The notes under the pieces were generated by a model. It was not told the DNA's origin and searched no databases. It was given only the letters and a program-made list of their open reading frames with translations. From CAVTRI01 sp963737075 (lineage in GTDB: Bacteria; Actinomycetota; Acidimicrobiia; Acidimicrobiales; Palsa-688): a stretch of DNA of 64,000 nucleotides. Positions 55,629 to 64,000 of this stretch are shown here, piece by piece; the first letter of the stretch is position 1; each line of letters begins with the position of its first letter. The stretch spans positions 1,860,001 to 1,924,000 of the forward strand of contig CAVTRI010000001.1 of NCBI GenBank assembly GCA_963737075.1, given 5' to 3'. The position numbers and the translations under genes were made by a program.

Positions 55629-56633
55629 ATGGGCGTCTACGTCAGGCAGAGCATCAAGGTCGGCACGTACATGGTGCGGCAGAAACTGGCCGGCCGGGAC
55701 AAGTTCCCGTTGATCGTCGAGCTCGAGCCGTTGTTCGCGTGCAACCTGGCGTGCAACGGGTGCGGCAAGATCCAGTATCCGACAGAGATCCTGCGTAAGC
55801 GGCTGTCGGTCGAGCAGGCGGTGGCTGCCATCGAGGAGTGCGGGGCGCCGATGGTGTCGATCGCCGGCGGCGAGCCGCTACTGCACCCCGAGATCGACAA
55901 GATGACGCAGGCCCTGCTGGACCGGGGCCGGTTCGTCTACCTGTGCACCAACGCCCTGCTGCTCGAGCGCAAACTTGACCGCTTCACCCCGCACCCGCGC
56001 TTCAGCTGGGTGGTGCACATCGACGGGCTGCAGGAGCGCCACGACGACTCGGTCAGTCGGCGGGGAACCTTCGACAAGGCGGTGGCTGCCATCAAGGTTG
56101 CCAAGGACAAGGGGTTCAAGGTCACCACCAACACCACGTTTTTCTCCACCGACTCGCCGAAGACCGTGCGCGAGGTGCTCGACTTTCTCAACGACGACCT
56201 CAAGGTCGACAAGCTGATGATCTCGCCCGGCTACGCGTACGAGAAAGCCCCCGACCAGGTGCACTTCCTCTCGCCGCGACGGTCGACCGATCTGTTCAAG
56301 GAGGCGTTCGCCGATGGGCGGCGGAAGAAGTGGCGGTTCAACCACAGCCCGCTGTTCCTCGACTTCCTGGAAGGCAAAGTCGACTTCGAGTGCACGCCGT
56401 GGGGGATCCCCAGCTATTCGGTGTTCGGTTGGCAGCGCCCCTGCTACCTCATGGCCGACGGGTACTGCGAAACCTACAAGGAGCTGATCGACACCACCGA
56501 CTGGTCCAAGTACGGGCGCGGCAAGGATCCCAGGTGCGCCAACTGCATGGCCCACTGCGGCTACGAACCTTCCGCGGTGCTGGCGACTACCAAGTCGCTA
56601 AAACAGTCGTTGCGGGCGGCATTGTCGGGCTAA
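55629..56633 (+). CDS. hpnH: Adenosyl-hopene synthase HpnH (radical SAM)
   Basis: 334 residues. Radical SAM motif CNLACNGC with C38, C42 and C45 binding the [4Fe-4S] cluster; SIAGGEPLLHPEID follows. A C-terminal cysteine set (FECTPWGIPSYS, RCANCMAHCGYEPS) matches HpnH. Adds the 5'-deoxyadenosyl group to hopene, the first step of side-chain formation, just before HpnG acts. Starts 5 nt after the fusion gene. Confidence 0.94.
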   Translation: MGVYVRQSIKVGTYMVRQKLAGRDKFPLIVELEPLFACNLACNGCGKIQYPTEILRKRLSVEQAVAAIEECGAPMVSIAGGEPLLHPEIDKMTQALLDRGRFVYLCTNALLLERKLDRFTPHPRFSWVVHIDGLQERHDDSVSRRGTFDKAVAAIKVAKDKGFKVTTNTTFFSTDSPKTVREVLDFLNDDLKVDKLMISPGYAYEKAPDQVHFLSPRRSTDLFKEAFADGRRKKWRFNHSPLFLDFLEGKVDFECTPWGIPSYSVFGWQRPCYLMADGYCETYKELIDTTDWSKYGRGKDPRCANCMAHCGYEPSAVLATTKSLKQSLRAALSG

Positions 56634-56661
56634 GGACCGGACGCTCGTCTATCCTGGCTCG

Positions 56662-57417
56662 GTGCGCACCCGGGCGCTGGTAACAGGCGGGTCCAGTGGC
56701 ATCGGTGCCGCCCTTGTTGCTGCCCTCGTCCGGCGGGGCGCGAACGTGGCCTGTACCGGACGGTCGCGAGCGGCGCTCGACGACATCGCCGCGCAGACCG
56801 GGGCGTGGACCCTCGCCGCCGATCTGACCAAGGACGGCCAACCGGCCGCGGTCGTGGAGGCCGCCGTCGACCATCTCGGAGGGTTGGACCTGCTCGTCAG
56901 CTGCGCCGGCTCCGGATGGATGGGCCCATACGCGCGCATGCCGACCGCCGACATCGACCTCATGGTGGACCTCAACCTGCGCGCCCCGCTCCACCTGGTC
57001 CGGGCGGCGCTCCCCCACCTGCTCGATGCGGGTCGCGCCGGCCGGACCGCCGGGGTGGTGCTGGTCGGCTCGATCGCGGGGACGGTCGGCGTTCCCGATG
57101 AGGCGGCGTACTCGGCGGCCAAGGCCGGGTTGGCGGGGCTGGCGGAGGCCCTCCGGGCCGAGCTGGCCGACCAGTTCGTCGGGGTCACCCTGGTCACTCC
57201 CGGGGTGGTGTCGACGTCGTTCTTCACTCGCCGCAACCGCCCCTATGTGCGGGCTTGGCCAAGGCCCATCGACGCCGCGCAGGTCGCAGACGCCATCCTG
57301 GACGGTGTTGCCCGCAAGCGGCCCGAAGTGCTGGTGCCACGCTGGCTGGCGTTGCCTGCCCGCCTGCACGGCGGGCTTCCCGCCCTGTACCGGAGCCTGG
57401 CCCGCCGCTTCGCCTGA
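56662..57417 (+). CDS. SDR-family oxidoreductase
   Basis: 251 residues. TGGSSGIG (8-15), CAGSG in place of NNAG, and catalytic S137, Y150, K154 (YSAAK). GTG 56662 follows TATCCT by 6 nt, so it may have its own leaderless promoter besides read-through from hpnH. The C-terminal segment (VPRWLALPARLHGGLPALYRSL) resembles membrane-associated SDRs. It may modify the hopanoid side chain or another lipid (inference). Confidence 0.82.
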   Translation: MRTRALVTGGSSGIGAALVAALVRRGANVACTGRSRAALDDIAAQTGAWTLAADLTKDGQPAAVVEAAVDHLGGLDLLVSCAGSGWMGPYARMPTADIDLMVDLNLRAPLHLVRAALPHLLDAGRAGRTAGVVLVGSIAGTVGVPDEAAYSAAKAGLAGLAEALRAELADQFVGVTLVTPGVVSTSFFTRRNRPYVRAWPRPIDAAQVADAILDGVARKRPEVLVPRWLALPARLHGGLPALYRSLARRFA

Positions 57418-57437
57418 GCGCTCAGCGGCCGCGCGCG

Positions 57438-58536
57438 TCAGCCGAACGCAAAACCCATGTCGCGCAACGCTTGCACGAACTGAGCTTCCGCCACACCCGC
57501 CTCCAGCGCGGTCGCCGCCTTCGACCGCTCCGGATCGGCCAGGAACGACCTGACCGCCCGCGCGATCGACCCCGCCGTCGGCAGGCAGGCGGTCGAGCCG
57601 CCCATCTCCAATTCGTGCATCAGGTTCTCGCGGCCGTGGCCGGGAACGACGTCGATCAGGATGATCCCCCGGCCGACCGTGCGGGCTTCGCGGCACGTGT
57701 CGCCCGAGCTGGTCACCACCACGTCGCACGCCGCCATGAGCTCAGGGACCCGGTCGGTATAGCCGAACGGAATCACCTCCCGGTGCCGGTGGGCCACGGT
57801 GCGGAGCGAGTGCTCCATGTGCTCGTTGCTGCCCGCCACCGCCAGCACCCAGATGCCATCCTCAGCCAACGCCCGGGCGGCTTCATCCAAGGGGCCCAAG
57901 CCCCATGCCCCCGACATCAGCAGGGCGCACAACGCATCCGGGGGGATCCCCAGCCGCTGCCGGGCCTCCTCTCAGCGACGGAGCGGCGTAGAACTCGGGA
58001 CGAACCGGTGCGGTGATCGACCCCACCCGGGCTTCGGGCCAGTAGCGGCGCACCGACTCCGCGGCGGCCGGAGAAGTCACCAGAAAGAGGTCGGTGCTCT
58101 CGTGCACCCACATGCGATGGGCGAATGAGTCCGTCATGATCACCACCGACTGCAGCGAAAAACCGAGCTCTTTCAGGCGCGCGGCCGCCCCGGCCCCGGT
58201 GGCGAAGACAGGCACCAGCAACTCCGGGCGGAAGTCCTCCACCTCTGCCCGCAGCGCCGGCAGCATCTTGGCGATCGCCACCCGGTCGGCCGCCCGTCCC
58301 AACCGCCCGTCGTCACGAAGCTGCGAAAAATGGAAGAAGTCGTACACCGGGCCAACGGACAGCAGCTTGCGGAAGACCCAGTCGCCCATCGCCGCCCCCC
58401 GGCCGAGCATCTCCATGCTGTCGACGACCCTCGACTCCACGCCCAGCGGGTGAAGAGCGGCGGCGCACGCCTCGGCGAGGACGTCGTGGCCCTTGCCGAG
58501 CGACCCGGAGAGAAACAGCGCCCGGCTGAGCCTCAC
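57438..58536 (-). CDS. MGDG-synthase/MurG-like glycosyltransferase (GT28), frameshifted
   Basis: About 366 residues when corrected. N-terminus FLSGSLGKGHDVLAEACAAAL is like the MGDG synthase N-terminal domain, with IMTDSFAHRMWVH following. Near 57970-57975 the frame breaks: after FYAAPSL, homology resumes one frame over as EEARQRLGIPPDALCALLMSG, and runs through the C-terminal nucleotide-sugar domain (GYTDRVPELMAACDVVVTSSGDTC). One extra base explains the 1099-nt span. Would transfer a sugar to a lipid at the inner membrane. GTG 58536 overlaps the deacetylase stop by 4 nt. Confidence 0.78.
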
Positions 58537-59261
58537 GCGGCTACCAGTTCGTCCAGGGTGACCGCGGCGAGCGCCTTCCGCTCGAGCTGCTCGGCGATCA
58601 TCGGCAAGGCGTCGAGCGCGCGGCCCGCCGATCCAGAAGGGGAAAGGGCGTCCGAGTCGTGCAGGAGCACCACGGCGCCAGGGACGAGGCGTGCTGTCAC
58701 CCGCCTGGCCACGCGCGCTGCCGTGGGCTCAACCCACTCCCGACCCCAGGCCGACCACAGCACCGGGCGCAACCCCCTCCGGCGGGCCTGCCACAGCGTG
58801 GCGCCGCTGGCCTGGCCGTAGGGCGGCCGAAACCAGCGGGGCCGGACCCGCACCTCGTGCAGTGAGTCGAGCGCGTCGTCCAGGTCCCTGCCAACCCACG
58901 CCGGGCTGTGCCACAGGTGATGCAGGTGGCGGTCGCCGTGCGACTCCACCTGGTGTCCGGCGTCCATCAGCTCGCCCACCAGATCAGGATGACGGCGGAC
59001 TTGCTCGCCCAGACAGAAGAACGTCGCCCGCCACCCCAGTTGCTCCAACCGCTCGATCACCGCCGGGGTGTGCTCGGGGTCCGGTCCGTCGTCGAAGGTG
59101 AACGCCACCGCCCGTCGTCCACCGTCGCCGCGCCAGGTGCACCACCCGCCGGGCAGACGCCGCACCGGCGCCCACTGGCCCAAGCTGACCGTGCTCGGCA
59201 GCCAGTGCGCGGCGAGAGCGGCCCCGCCGGCGAGCGCCGCGCCCTTCGTCGCAGGCTTCAC
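58533..59261 (-). CDS. Polysaccharide deacetylase (CE4, NodB-like)
   Basis: 242 residues. An N-terminal hydrophobic stretch (GAALAGGAALAAHWLPS) could anchor it. The NodB domain has VAFTFDDGPDPEHT (catalytic base and metal-binding DD), SHGDRHLHHL (metal-binding histidines), RWFRPPYGQ and VVLLHDSD. Removes N-acetyl groups from an envelope glycan or lipid-linked sugar. GTG 59261 overlaps the DegT stop (GTGA), which fixes the start over the longer frame from 59375. Confidence 0.88.
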   Translation of the reverse strand: MKPATKGAALAGGAALAAHWLPSTVSLGQWAPVRRLPGGWCTWRGDGGRRAVAFTFDDGPDPEHTPAVIERLEQLGWRATFFCLGEQVRRHPDLVGELMDAGHQVESHGDRHLHHLWHSPAWVGRDLDDALDSLHEVRVRPRWFRPPYGQASGATLWQARRRGLRPVLWSAWGREWVEPTAARVARRVTARLVPGAVVLLHDSDALSPSGSAGRALDALPMIAEQLERKALAAVTLDELVAA

Positions 59262-60403
59262 GAGGAGGCAGCCGTGGCGTGCGCCGCGAGCACCGTGCGC
59301 ACGGCGTCGAGCACCTGGTCCGCTTCCCAGTCCGTCATGTCCGAGTGCACAGGCAAGCAGACGTGACGGGCGCACACGTCCTCGGCCACCGGAAGCGGGC
59401 CCGTGCGGTAACGGGCGAACACCGGCTCTCGATGCAGCGGCGTCGCGTACACCTCGCCGGACAGGGACACCCCGTAGCGTTCGCGCAGCTCGGCCTTGAA
59501 CGACGCCCGGTCGATGCCCGCATCGAGCAGCGCCGGGTACTTGTAGATATTGCTGCGGGCGCCCGCCGGCGCGGCCAGCGGCGCGATACCGGGAACGCCG
59601 GCCAACCCGGCGTCATAGCGGGCGGCCACCGCGCGCCGAACGGCCACGAAGCCGTCCAGACGGTCCAGGTGCACCAGCCCGATGGCGGCGTGTACTTCGC
59701 TCATCCGCCACGCCGATCCCATCCGCACGTGTCCGCCGCCGAGAAAGCTGGCCTTGCCCTGGTCGCGGTAGACCCGGGCGTCGGCCGCCAGTTGCTCGTC
59801 TCCGGTGAGGATCATCCCGCCTTCGGCGCTGGCCACCACCTTGGTCGGGTAGAAGCTGAACGCCGACGCCCGGCCCCACGACCCCGCGGGCCGACCGTCC
59901 AGTGTCGAACCGTGGGCGTGAGCGGCGTCCTCCACGAGGGCGATGCCGCGGGCCGCGCACAGGGCGGCGATGGCCGGCATCTCCGGCGAGATGAGACCTC
60001 CGATGTGCACCACCACCACGGCGGATGTAGCCGGCGTGAGCGCCGCCTCGACGGTGGTCGCGGAGACCGCGAGGGTGGCGGCGTCGACGTCCGCGAACAC
60101 CGGACGGGCCCCCGCGTGCACGGCGGCAGCCGCCGTGGCGAAGAACGTGTTGGCCGGGACGACCACGTCCGAGCCCTGCAAATCGAGGACCCGAAAGATG
60201 ATCTCCAGGGCGCTGGTACCCGAGGAGGTGGCCACCGCATGCGCCCCGCGGTGCCGGTCCGCAAACGCGTGCTCGAACGCCTCCCCGCAAGGGCCCAGCG
60301 TGAGGGCTCCGCTCGTCAGCGCCTGGTCGACGAGCGTCAGGATGCGGGCCCGGTCCACCTCGGAGAACACCACCCGGGCGGGTGGGATGTGAGGTGGGGT
60401 CAA
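59258..60403 (-). CDS. DegT/DnrJ/EryC1 family PLP aminotransferase
   Basis: 381 residues. SGTSALEII (62-70), DAAHAHGS (159-166) and the PLP lysine K188 in FSFYPTKVV. Makes amino sugars by transamination of keto-sugars on nucleotides. TTG 60403 overlaps the transporter stop by 4 nt. With the deacetylase and glycosyltransferase it suggests synthesis of an amino-sugar-bearing glycolipid. Confidence 0.9.
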   Translation of the reverse strand: MTPPHIPPARVVFSEVDRARILTLVDQALTSGALTLGPCGEAFEHAFADRHRGAHAVATSSGTSALEIIFRVLDLQGSDVVVPANTFFATAAAAVHAGARPVFADVDAATLAVSATTVEAALTPATSAVVVVHIGGLISPEMPAIAALCAARGIALVEDAAHAHGSTLDGRPAGSWGRASAFSFYPTKVVASAEGGMILTGDEQLAADARVYRDQGKASFLGGGHVRMGSAWRMSEVHAAIGLVHLDRLDGFVAVRRAVAARYDAGLAGVPGIAPLAAPAGARSNIYKYPALLDAGIDRASFKAELRERYGVSLSGEVYATPLHREPVFARYRTGPLPVAEDVCARHVCLPVHSDMTDWEADQVLDAVRTVLAAHATAASS

Positions 60404-61290
60404 CGAACCTCGCTCGGATGGAACGAGGGCGGCTGCTGGGGTGCCTCGCGGCGGAGGACCATGCCGGAGCGGGCCAGGATCACGAGGCCGTAGCCCATCA
60501 GGCCGATGGTGAGGATCATCCCGATCGATCCCCGCCCGCCGACCTGGATCGTCTCGCCGTACAGCCCCACCCCGACGGCCACGCTGATGACAGGGTCGAC
60601 GACGGTGATGGTCGGCAGCGACAGGGTCGGCCGGCCCGCCTGGTAGGCGGTCTGACTCAGCATGACCGCCGTCACCCCGCACACGGCGACCGCGTACGGC
60701 GTCCACGAGCGGAACGTCGACGCCACCCCCGTGTCGAGCGAATGGGAGAACGCCTTGGTCAGCACGGCCATCGATGCGTCCGCGAGCCCGGCGGCCACGC
60801 CGAACGCCACCGCCCGCCGCTTGTCCGCCAGGTGGCGGCCATAGACCACCAAGGCGCTGATCGCGGCGAGGAAACACCCGCCGAACACCGCCCAGGCGAG
60901 GGGCGAAGCACTCCCGCTGCCCGCTTCGGACGGATTGGCCAGGATGAGAAACGCCGACAGGCCAGCCACCACCGCGACGGCACCGGCCCATTCCCGGCGC
61001 GGTAGCACCTGGCGGTCCAGAGCGGCGGTCAGCCACAACGTGAACAACAGCGCGGTGGTGACTATCGGCTGGACGACGACGAGAGAACCGTGGCGAAGGG
61101 CCATCACCTGCATCCCGAACCCGGCGATTTCCGCGAGGAAACCCGCGATCCACTGAGGCTGGCGCAGCGCCCGAAGCAGCAGGGAGGGCCGGCCGGCATA
61201 CGCGTCCGGCACCTCGCGCGCCGGCCGCTGCTGCAGGGCTACCCCGCACCCGAACAGCGCAGACGCCAGCAGCGCCAGAACGATGGTCAT
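60400..61290 (-). CDS. DMT superfamily (EamA/NIPA-like) transporter
   Basis: 296 residues, about nine hydrophobic helices (MTIVLALLASALFGCGVALQ, LVVVQPIVTTALLFTLWL, AGAVAVVAGLSAFLILA, WAVFGGCFLAAISALVVYG). The two-repeat layout fits drug/metabolite transporters; it could flip a lipid-linked sugar or export a small molecule. First gene of the four-gene minus-strand operon. Confidence 0.78.
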   Translation of the reverse strand: MTIVLALLASALFGCGVALQQRPAREVPDAYAGRPSLLLRALRQPQWIAGFLAEIAGFGMQVMALRHGSLVVVQPIVTTALLFTLWLTAALDRQVLPRREWAGAVAVVAGLSAFLILANPSEAGSGSASPLAWAVFGGCFLAAISALVVYGRHLADKRRAVAFGVAAGLADASMAVLTKAFSHSLDTGVASTFRSWTPYAVAVCGVTAVMLSQTAYQAGRPTLSLPTITVVDPVISVAVGVGLYGETIQVGGRGSIGMILTIGLMGYGLVILARSGMVLRREAPQQPPSFHPSEVR

Positions 61291-61341
61291 CGCCGCTACC
61301 CTACGGCGCCGCCGTCGTGGAGCGAGGGACGCCTACCGTTT

Positions 61342-61358
61342 GCCGGTATAAAACCGGC
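61342..61358. promoter_or_regulatory. Palindrome GCCGGT-ATAAA-ACCGGC
   Basis: Perfect 6-bp arms around 5 nt between the divergent transporter and MMPL genes, directly before the MMPL -35. A possible regulator site. Confidence 0.45.
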
Positions 61359-61386
61359 TTGACTTCGCAGGACGAGCCTTTACCAT
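61359..61386 (+). promoter_or_regulatory. Sigma-70-type promoter of the MMPL gene
   Basis: TTGACT (61359-61364), 16-nt spacer, TACCAT (61381-61386). Transcription would start near 61393, inside or next to the TetR-like operator. Confidence 0.5.
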
Positions 61387-61394
61387 GTGTGCGG

Positions 61395-61412
61395 TTACCG
61401 ACCGGTCGTTAA
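61395..61412. promoter_or_regulatory. TetR-type operator palindrome
   Basis: TTACCGACCGGTCGTTAA: the central CGACCGGTCG is a perfect palindrome and 16 of 18 positions are symmetric. Sits just downstream of the MMPL -10, where a TetR-family repressor would block the exporter gene. No stand-alone TetR gene is adjacent; the MerR-TetR fusion is 14 kb away. Confidence 0.55.
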
Positions 61413-61439
61413 GGCCCCTCACCCCCCAGGAGTCTTCGC

Positions 61440-63620
61440 GTGGCCTCGCTTGCTCGGTGGTGCTTCCAGCATCGGCGGATGGTCCTGGCATCGTGGATCA
61501 TCGCCATCGTGCTCATCGGCGGCCTCGGCCGTGCGGTGAAAGCGTCGTACGCCAACAACTTCAGCCTTCCGAGGACCGACTCCAGCACGGCGCTGGACAT
61601 CCTCAAGGCCTCCTACCCGACGCAATCGGGGGACACCGAGCAGATCGTCGTCCAGGCCCGCCACGGGACGCTGCACGACCCTGCGGTCCAGGCTCAGGTG
61701 AACGCCATGCTGGCCAAGGTGGCAACCGTGCCCCACGTCGTCCAGGTCCAAAGCCCGTTCTCACCTCCGGGCCAGGTCTCCAAGGACGGGACGATCGGGC
61801 TCGCCATGGTGCACCTGAACCAGCAGCCGCAAGACGTCGCGAATGACACGGGCAAGGCGCTGATCTCCACCGCCCGGTCGTTCGCCAACGACAACCTCAA
61901 CGTGCAGCTCGAAGGTCCTGCTGTCACCAACGCCGAGAGCAGCAGCAGCCAGGGCGCGAGCGAGTTGCTCGGCATCCTCTTCGCGCTGATCATCCTGTTC
62001 TTCGCCTTCAAGCGGTCGATCCTGTGCGCGGTGCTGCCGTTGATCAGCGCCCTCCTGGCGATCGGGATCGGCCTGTCGATCATCGGATTCCTCACCCACG
62101 GCTTTGCGATCCCGCAGTTCGCCCCCATCCTCGCGGTGCTGATTTCGCTCGGTGTCGGCATCGACTACGCCCTCTTTATCGTCACCCGGCACCGGAGAGG
62201 CCTGATGCAGGGCCTGGCCATCGAGGAGTCGGCCGTCCTGGCGCTCAACACTGCCGGGCGGGCCGTCTTCTTCGCCGGCTTGACGGTATGCATCGCCCTG
62301 CTGGGCATGTTCGCCCTGCAGGTCAGCTTCCTGTACGGCGTCGCCATCTCGGCGGCCCTGGTCGTTGCCCTGACGATGCTGGCGTCGCTCACGCTGCTGC
62401 CGGCGCTGCTCGGGTTCTTCGGCCAAAAGGTTCTCACGAGAAAAGAGCGCCGGAAGCTGACCGAGGAGGGCCCCGATCCGGCCACCATCACGGGGTTCTG
62501 GGCTCGCTGGTCGGCGATGGTGCACGACCGCTCGCCCCTCCTGAGCGTGCTGTCCCTGGCGATCATCGTGGTCCTGGCGGTGCCGTTCTTCGGCATGCGC
62601 CTCGGGCTACCCGACGCGGGGAACGACCCGTCCAGTCATACGACCCGACAGGCCTACGAGCTGCTCGCGAAAGGGTTCGGACCGGGCTTCAACGGCCCCT
62701 TCACGCTCGTCGCCGAGCTTCACAACCCGTCCGACCTCACGCACTTCCAGCAGCTTGTTTCCGACCTTTCGGCCGACCCGGGTGTGGTCTCCGTCACCCC
62801 GCCTCGTCCGAACGCGGCCGGCACGACCGCGGTGGCCACGCTTTTCCCCAATTCGGCACCGCAAGACGAGCAGACCGTGAACCTCCTCAACCGCCTGCGC
62901 CACACGGAGATCCCCCGTGCGGAGGCGGGCACCAGCCTGGTGGTGCACGTGGGGGGGCTGACAGCAGCCCAGACGGACTTCTCCCACATCCTGTCGTCCA
63001 AGTTCCCGCAGTTCGTGGGTGTCGTGGTGATCCTGGCGTTCCTGCTGCTGACCGCGGTGTTCCGCAGCCTGCTCATCCCGCTCCTGGGGTCGATCATGAA
63101 CCTGCTGTCCATCGGCGCCGCCCTCGGCGTCATGGTGGCCACGTTCCAGTACGGCTGGGGGCAGTCCGTCCTGGGATTCGCCAAACCGGGGCCGATCACC
63201 GTGTTCATCCCCGTCATCATGTTCGCCGTGCTGTTCGGGCTGTCGATGGACTATCAGGTGTTCCTCGTGTCCCGCATGCACGAGGAGTGGGTCAAGACCG
63301 GTGACAACCGCCTGGCCGTCGAGCACGGGCAGGCGGAGACGGGCCGCGTCATCACCGCCGCCGCGCTGATCATGACGTTGGTGTTCGTGTCGTTCATCTT
63401 CGGCGGCCAGATCGTCATCCAGCAGGTCGGCATCGGCTTTTCGGCCGCCATCCTGATCGACGCCTTCATCATCCGGACCGTACTTGTGCCGTCCATCATG
63501 CACGTGTTCGGCAAGGCCAACTGGTGGCTGCCCCGGTGGCTGGACCGCATCCTGCCCCGACTGCACGTGGAGCCGCCCGAATTGGCCGAGCCTCGCGAGC
63601 CGGTCCCGGTCAGCTCCTGA
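61440..63620 (+). CDS. MMPL family (RND-type) transporter
   Basis: 726 residues with two matching halves. Each has a large periplasmic loop and a helix bundle. First bundle: LLGILFALIILFFAFKRSIL, IGVGIDYALFIVTRHR-like GVGIDYALFIVTRHRRG. Second bundle: FPQFVGVVVILAFLLLTAVF and FGLSMDYQVFLVSRMHEE. The GxxxDY motifs are the proton-relay signature of MMPL/HpnN proteins. MMPL proteins export lipids; the related HpnN moves hopanoids to the outer membrane in Gram-negatives, so a link with the hopanoid operon 4 kb away is attractive but unproven. GTG 61440 has CAGGAG upstream. Confidence 0.88.
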   Translation: MASLARWCFQHRRMVLASWIIAIVLIGGLGRAVKASYANNFSLPRTDSSTALDILKASYPTQSGDTEQIVVQARHGTLHDPAVQAQVNAMLAKVATVPHVVQVQSPFSPPGQVSKDGTIGLAMVHLNQQPQDVANDTGKALISTARSFANDNLNVQLEGPAVTNAESSSSQGASELLGILFALIILFFAFKRSILCAVLPLISALLAIGIGLSIIGFLTHGFAIPQFAPILAVLISLGVGIDYALFIVTRHRRGLMQGLAIEESAVLALNTAGRAVFFAGLTVCIALLGMFALQVSFLYGVAISAALVVALTMLASLTLLPALLGFFGQKVLTRKERRKLTEEGPDPATITGFWARWSAMVHDRSPLLSVLSLAIIVVLAVPFFGMRLGLPDAGNDPSSHTTRQAYELLAKGFGPGFNGPFTLVAELHNPSDLTHFQQLVSDLSADPGVVSVTPPRPNAAGTTAVATLFPNSAPQDEQTVNLLNRLRHTEIPRAEAGTSLVVHVGGLTAAQTDFSHILSSKFPQFVGVVVILAFLLLTAVFRSLLIPLLGSIMNLLSIGAALGVMVATFQYGWGQSVLGFAKPGPITVFIPVIMFAVLFGLSMDYQVFLVSRMHEEWVKTGDNRLAVEHGQAETGRVITAAALIMTLVFVSFIFGGQIVIQQVGIGFSAAILIDAFIIRTVLVPSIMHVFGKANWWLPRWLDRILPRLHVEPPELAEPREPVPVSS

Positions 63621-64000
63621 CAGCAGCGGCCGGCAACAGGCCGTCGTCGACGACGCGGCTCCCGCGAGACCACGACGCAACCGCCGCCACCAGGCAGGCG
63701 AGGATGGCGAACAGGAACGCCTCTTGCAGGCCGCTGTGGAACGGCGTCGAGATGAGCGACGGGAAGAAGCTGTGCCCGGTCAGCGCCGCCTGGTTGGACG
63801 GCGACAGGCTGCTCAGGGTCTGTGAGCCGACCAACTGCTGGACCGGGTTGTAGCCGAGGAAGGCCGCGAAGAGGACCGTCACCGGCGGCAGGTGGGCGGC
63901 GTGGCTGGCGGCCTGTGTCGAGACACCATGGGCGGTCAGGCCCTGGTACAGGGCGTGGCTGAGCGTGGCTGACAGCCCGACGATCATGAGACTGAAGAAG
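63610..64000 (-). CDS. MFS transporter, C-terminal part (runs off right edge)
   Basis: About 130 C-terminal residues, open through the right edge. Hydrophobic N-side (SLMIVGLSATLSHALYQGL), an external loop rich in Thr/Ser/Gln (YNPVQQLVGSQTLSSLSPSN), then a last helix (EAFLFAILACLVAAVASW) and a short tail. The layout matches the final two helices of DHA2-type (14-helix) drug exporters. Its stop overlaps the convergent MMPL gene end by 11 nt. Confidence 0.6.
   Translation of the reverse strand, partial: FFSLMIVGLSATLSHALYQGLTAHGVSTQAASHAAHLPPVTVLFAAFLGYNPVQQLVGSQTLSSLSPSNQAALTGHSFFPSLISTPFHSGLQEAFLFAILACLVAAVASWSRGSRVVDDGLLPAAAVRS

Noticed and set aside
59261..59375. Longer N-terminus for the polysaccharide deacetylase starting at 59375
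   Set aside because: It would overlap the DegT gene by over 100 nt; GTG 59261 overlaps its stop by 4 nt like the other genes of the operon.

Overview
The window is GC-rich, densely packed actinobacterial DNA with many GTG/TTG starts, 4-nt gene overlaps and apparently leaderless promoters. A BldD-like regulator, a 13E12-type DUF222/HNH protein, SHOCT proteins, a GH15 trehalase-like enzyme and an hpnC-D-E/prenyl synthase/shc/hpnH hopanoid operon point to Actinomycetota, perhaps a deep-branching class such as Acidimicrobiia (inference). At least six genes carry one or more apparent single-base frameshifts, several in homopolymers, so the sequence may be a draft or metagenome assembly. These genes are reported as single loci.

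Region 1 (1-31 kb) is a stress/redox island. Four large LuxR-family ATPase regulators (LAL/MalT-like) lie within 12 kb, with small accessory genes (DUF1269-like, LURP-one, two unknown). Next come a sulfatase, a GMC oxidoreductase and an SDR; cydD and a frameshifted cydC; a GAP-family membrane protein, a SHOCT protein, a K+-type channel, a CLC channel, a DUF222/HNH protein and a GH15 enzyme; then cydB and cydA divergent from a type II NADH dehydrogenase. The main discovery is a repeated promoter architecture. An inverted repeat, TCACCC-N5/6-GGGTGA, recurs at 13 intergenic sites and drives about 16 promoters. In nearly all of them a -10-like hexamer begins 22 or 23 nt beyond the proximal half-site. 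Seven target genes start 6 nt after that hexamer, so they look leaderless, with the site centred 43-44 nt upstream of the start codon. The others have a leader and a Shine-Dalgarno sequence, with the site about 73-103 nt upstream. This is class II activator geometry, and one or more of the LuxR-type proteins are natural candidate activators.

Region 2 (31-47 kb) is housekeeping and accessory: a cupin remnant, YkgJ-like cysteine cluster protein, enoyl-CoA hydratase, DUF6325, a six-copy 21-bp tandem repeat, SHOCT, HtrA-like protease, lipoprotein, tRNA-Cys, DUF389 protein coupled to a Ca2+/H+ antiporter, GlgX, BldD-like regulator, MBL hydrolase, pirin, an orphan molybdenum hydroxylase large subunit, an R2lox-type Mn/Fe oxidase, an SCP2-like protein and a MerR-TetR fusion regulator.

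Region 3 (48-64 kb) is the envelope-lipid locus. A tightly overlapping hopanoid operon runs hpnC, hpnD, hpnE, polyprenyl synthase, squalene-hopene cyclase, an HpnG-IspH fusion, hpnH and an SDR. A convergent four-gene operon (DMT transporter, DegT aminotransferase, polysaccharide deacetylase, MGDG-synthase-like glycosyltransferase) faces it. An MMPL exporter behind a TetR-like operator and the 3' end of an MFS exporter close the window.
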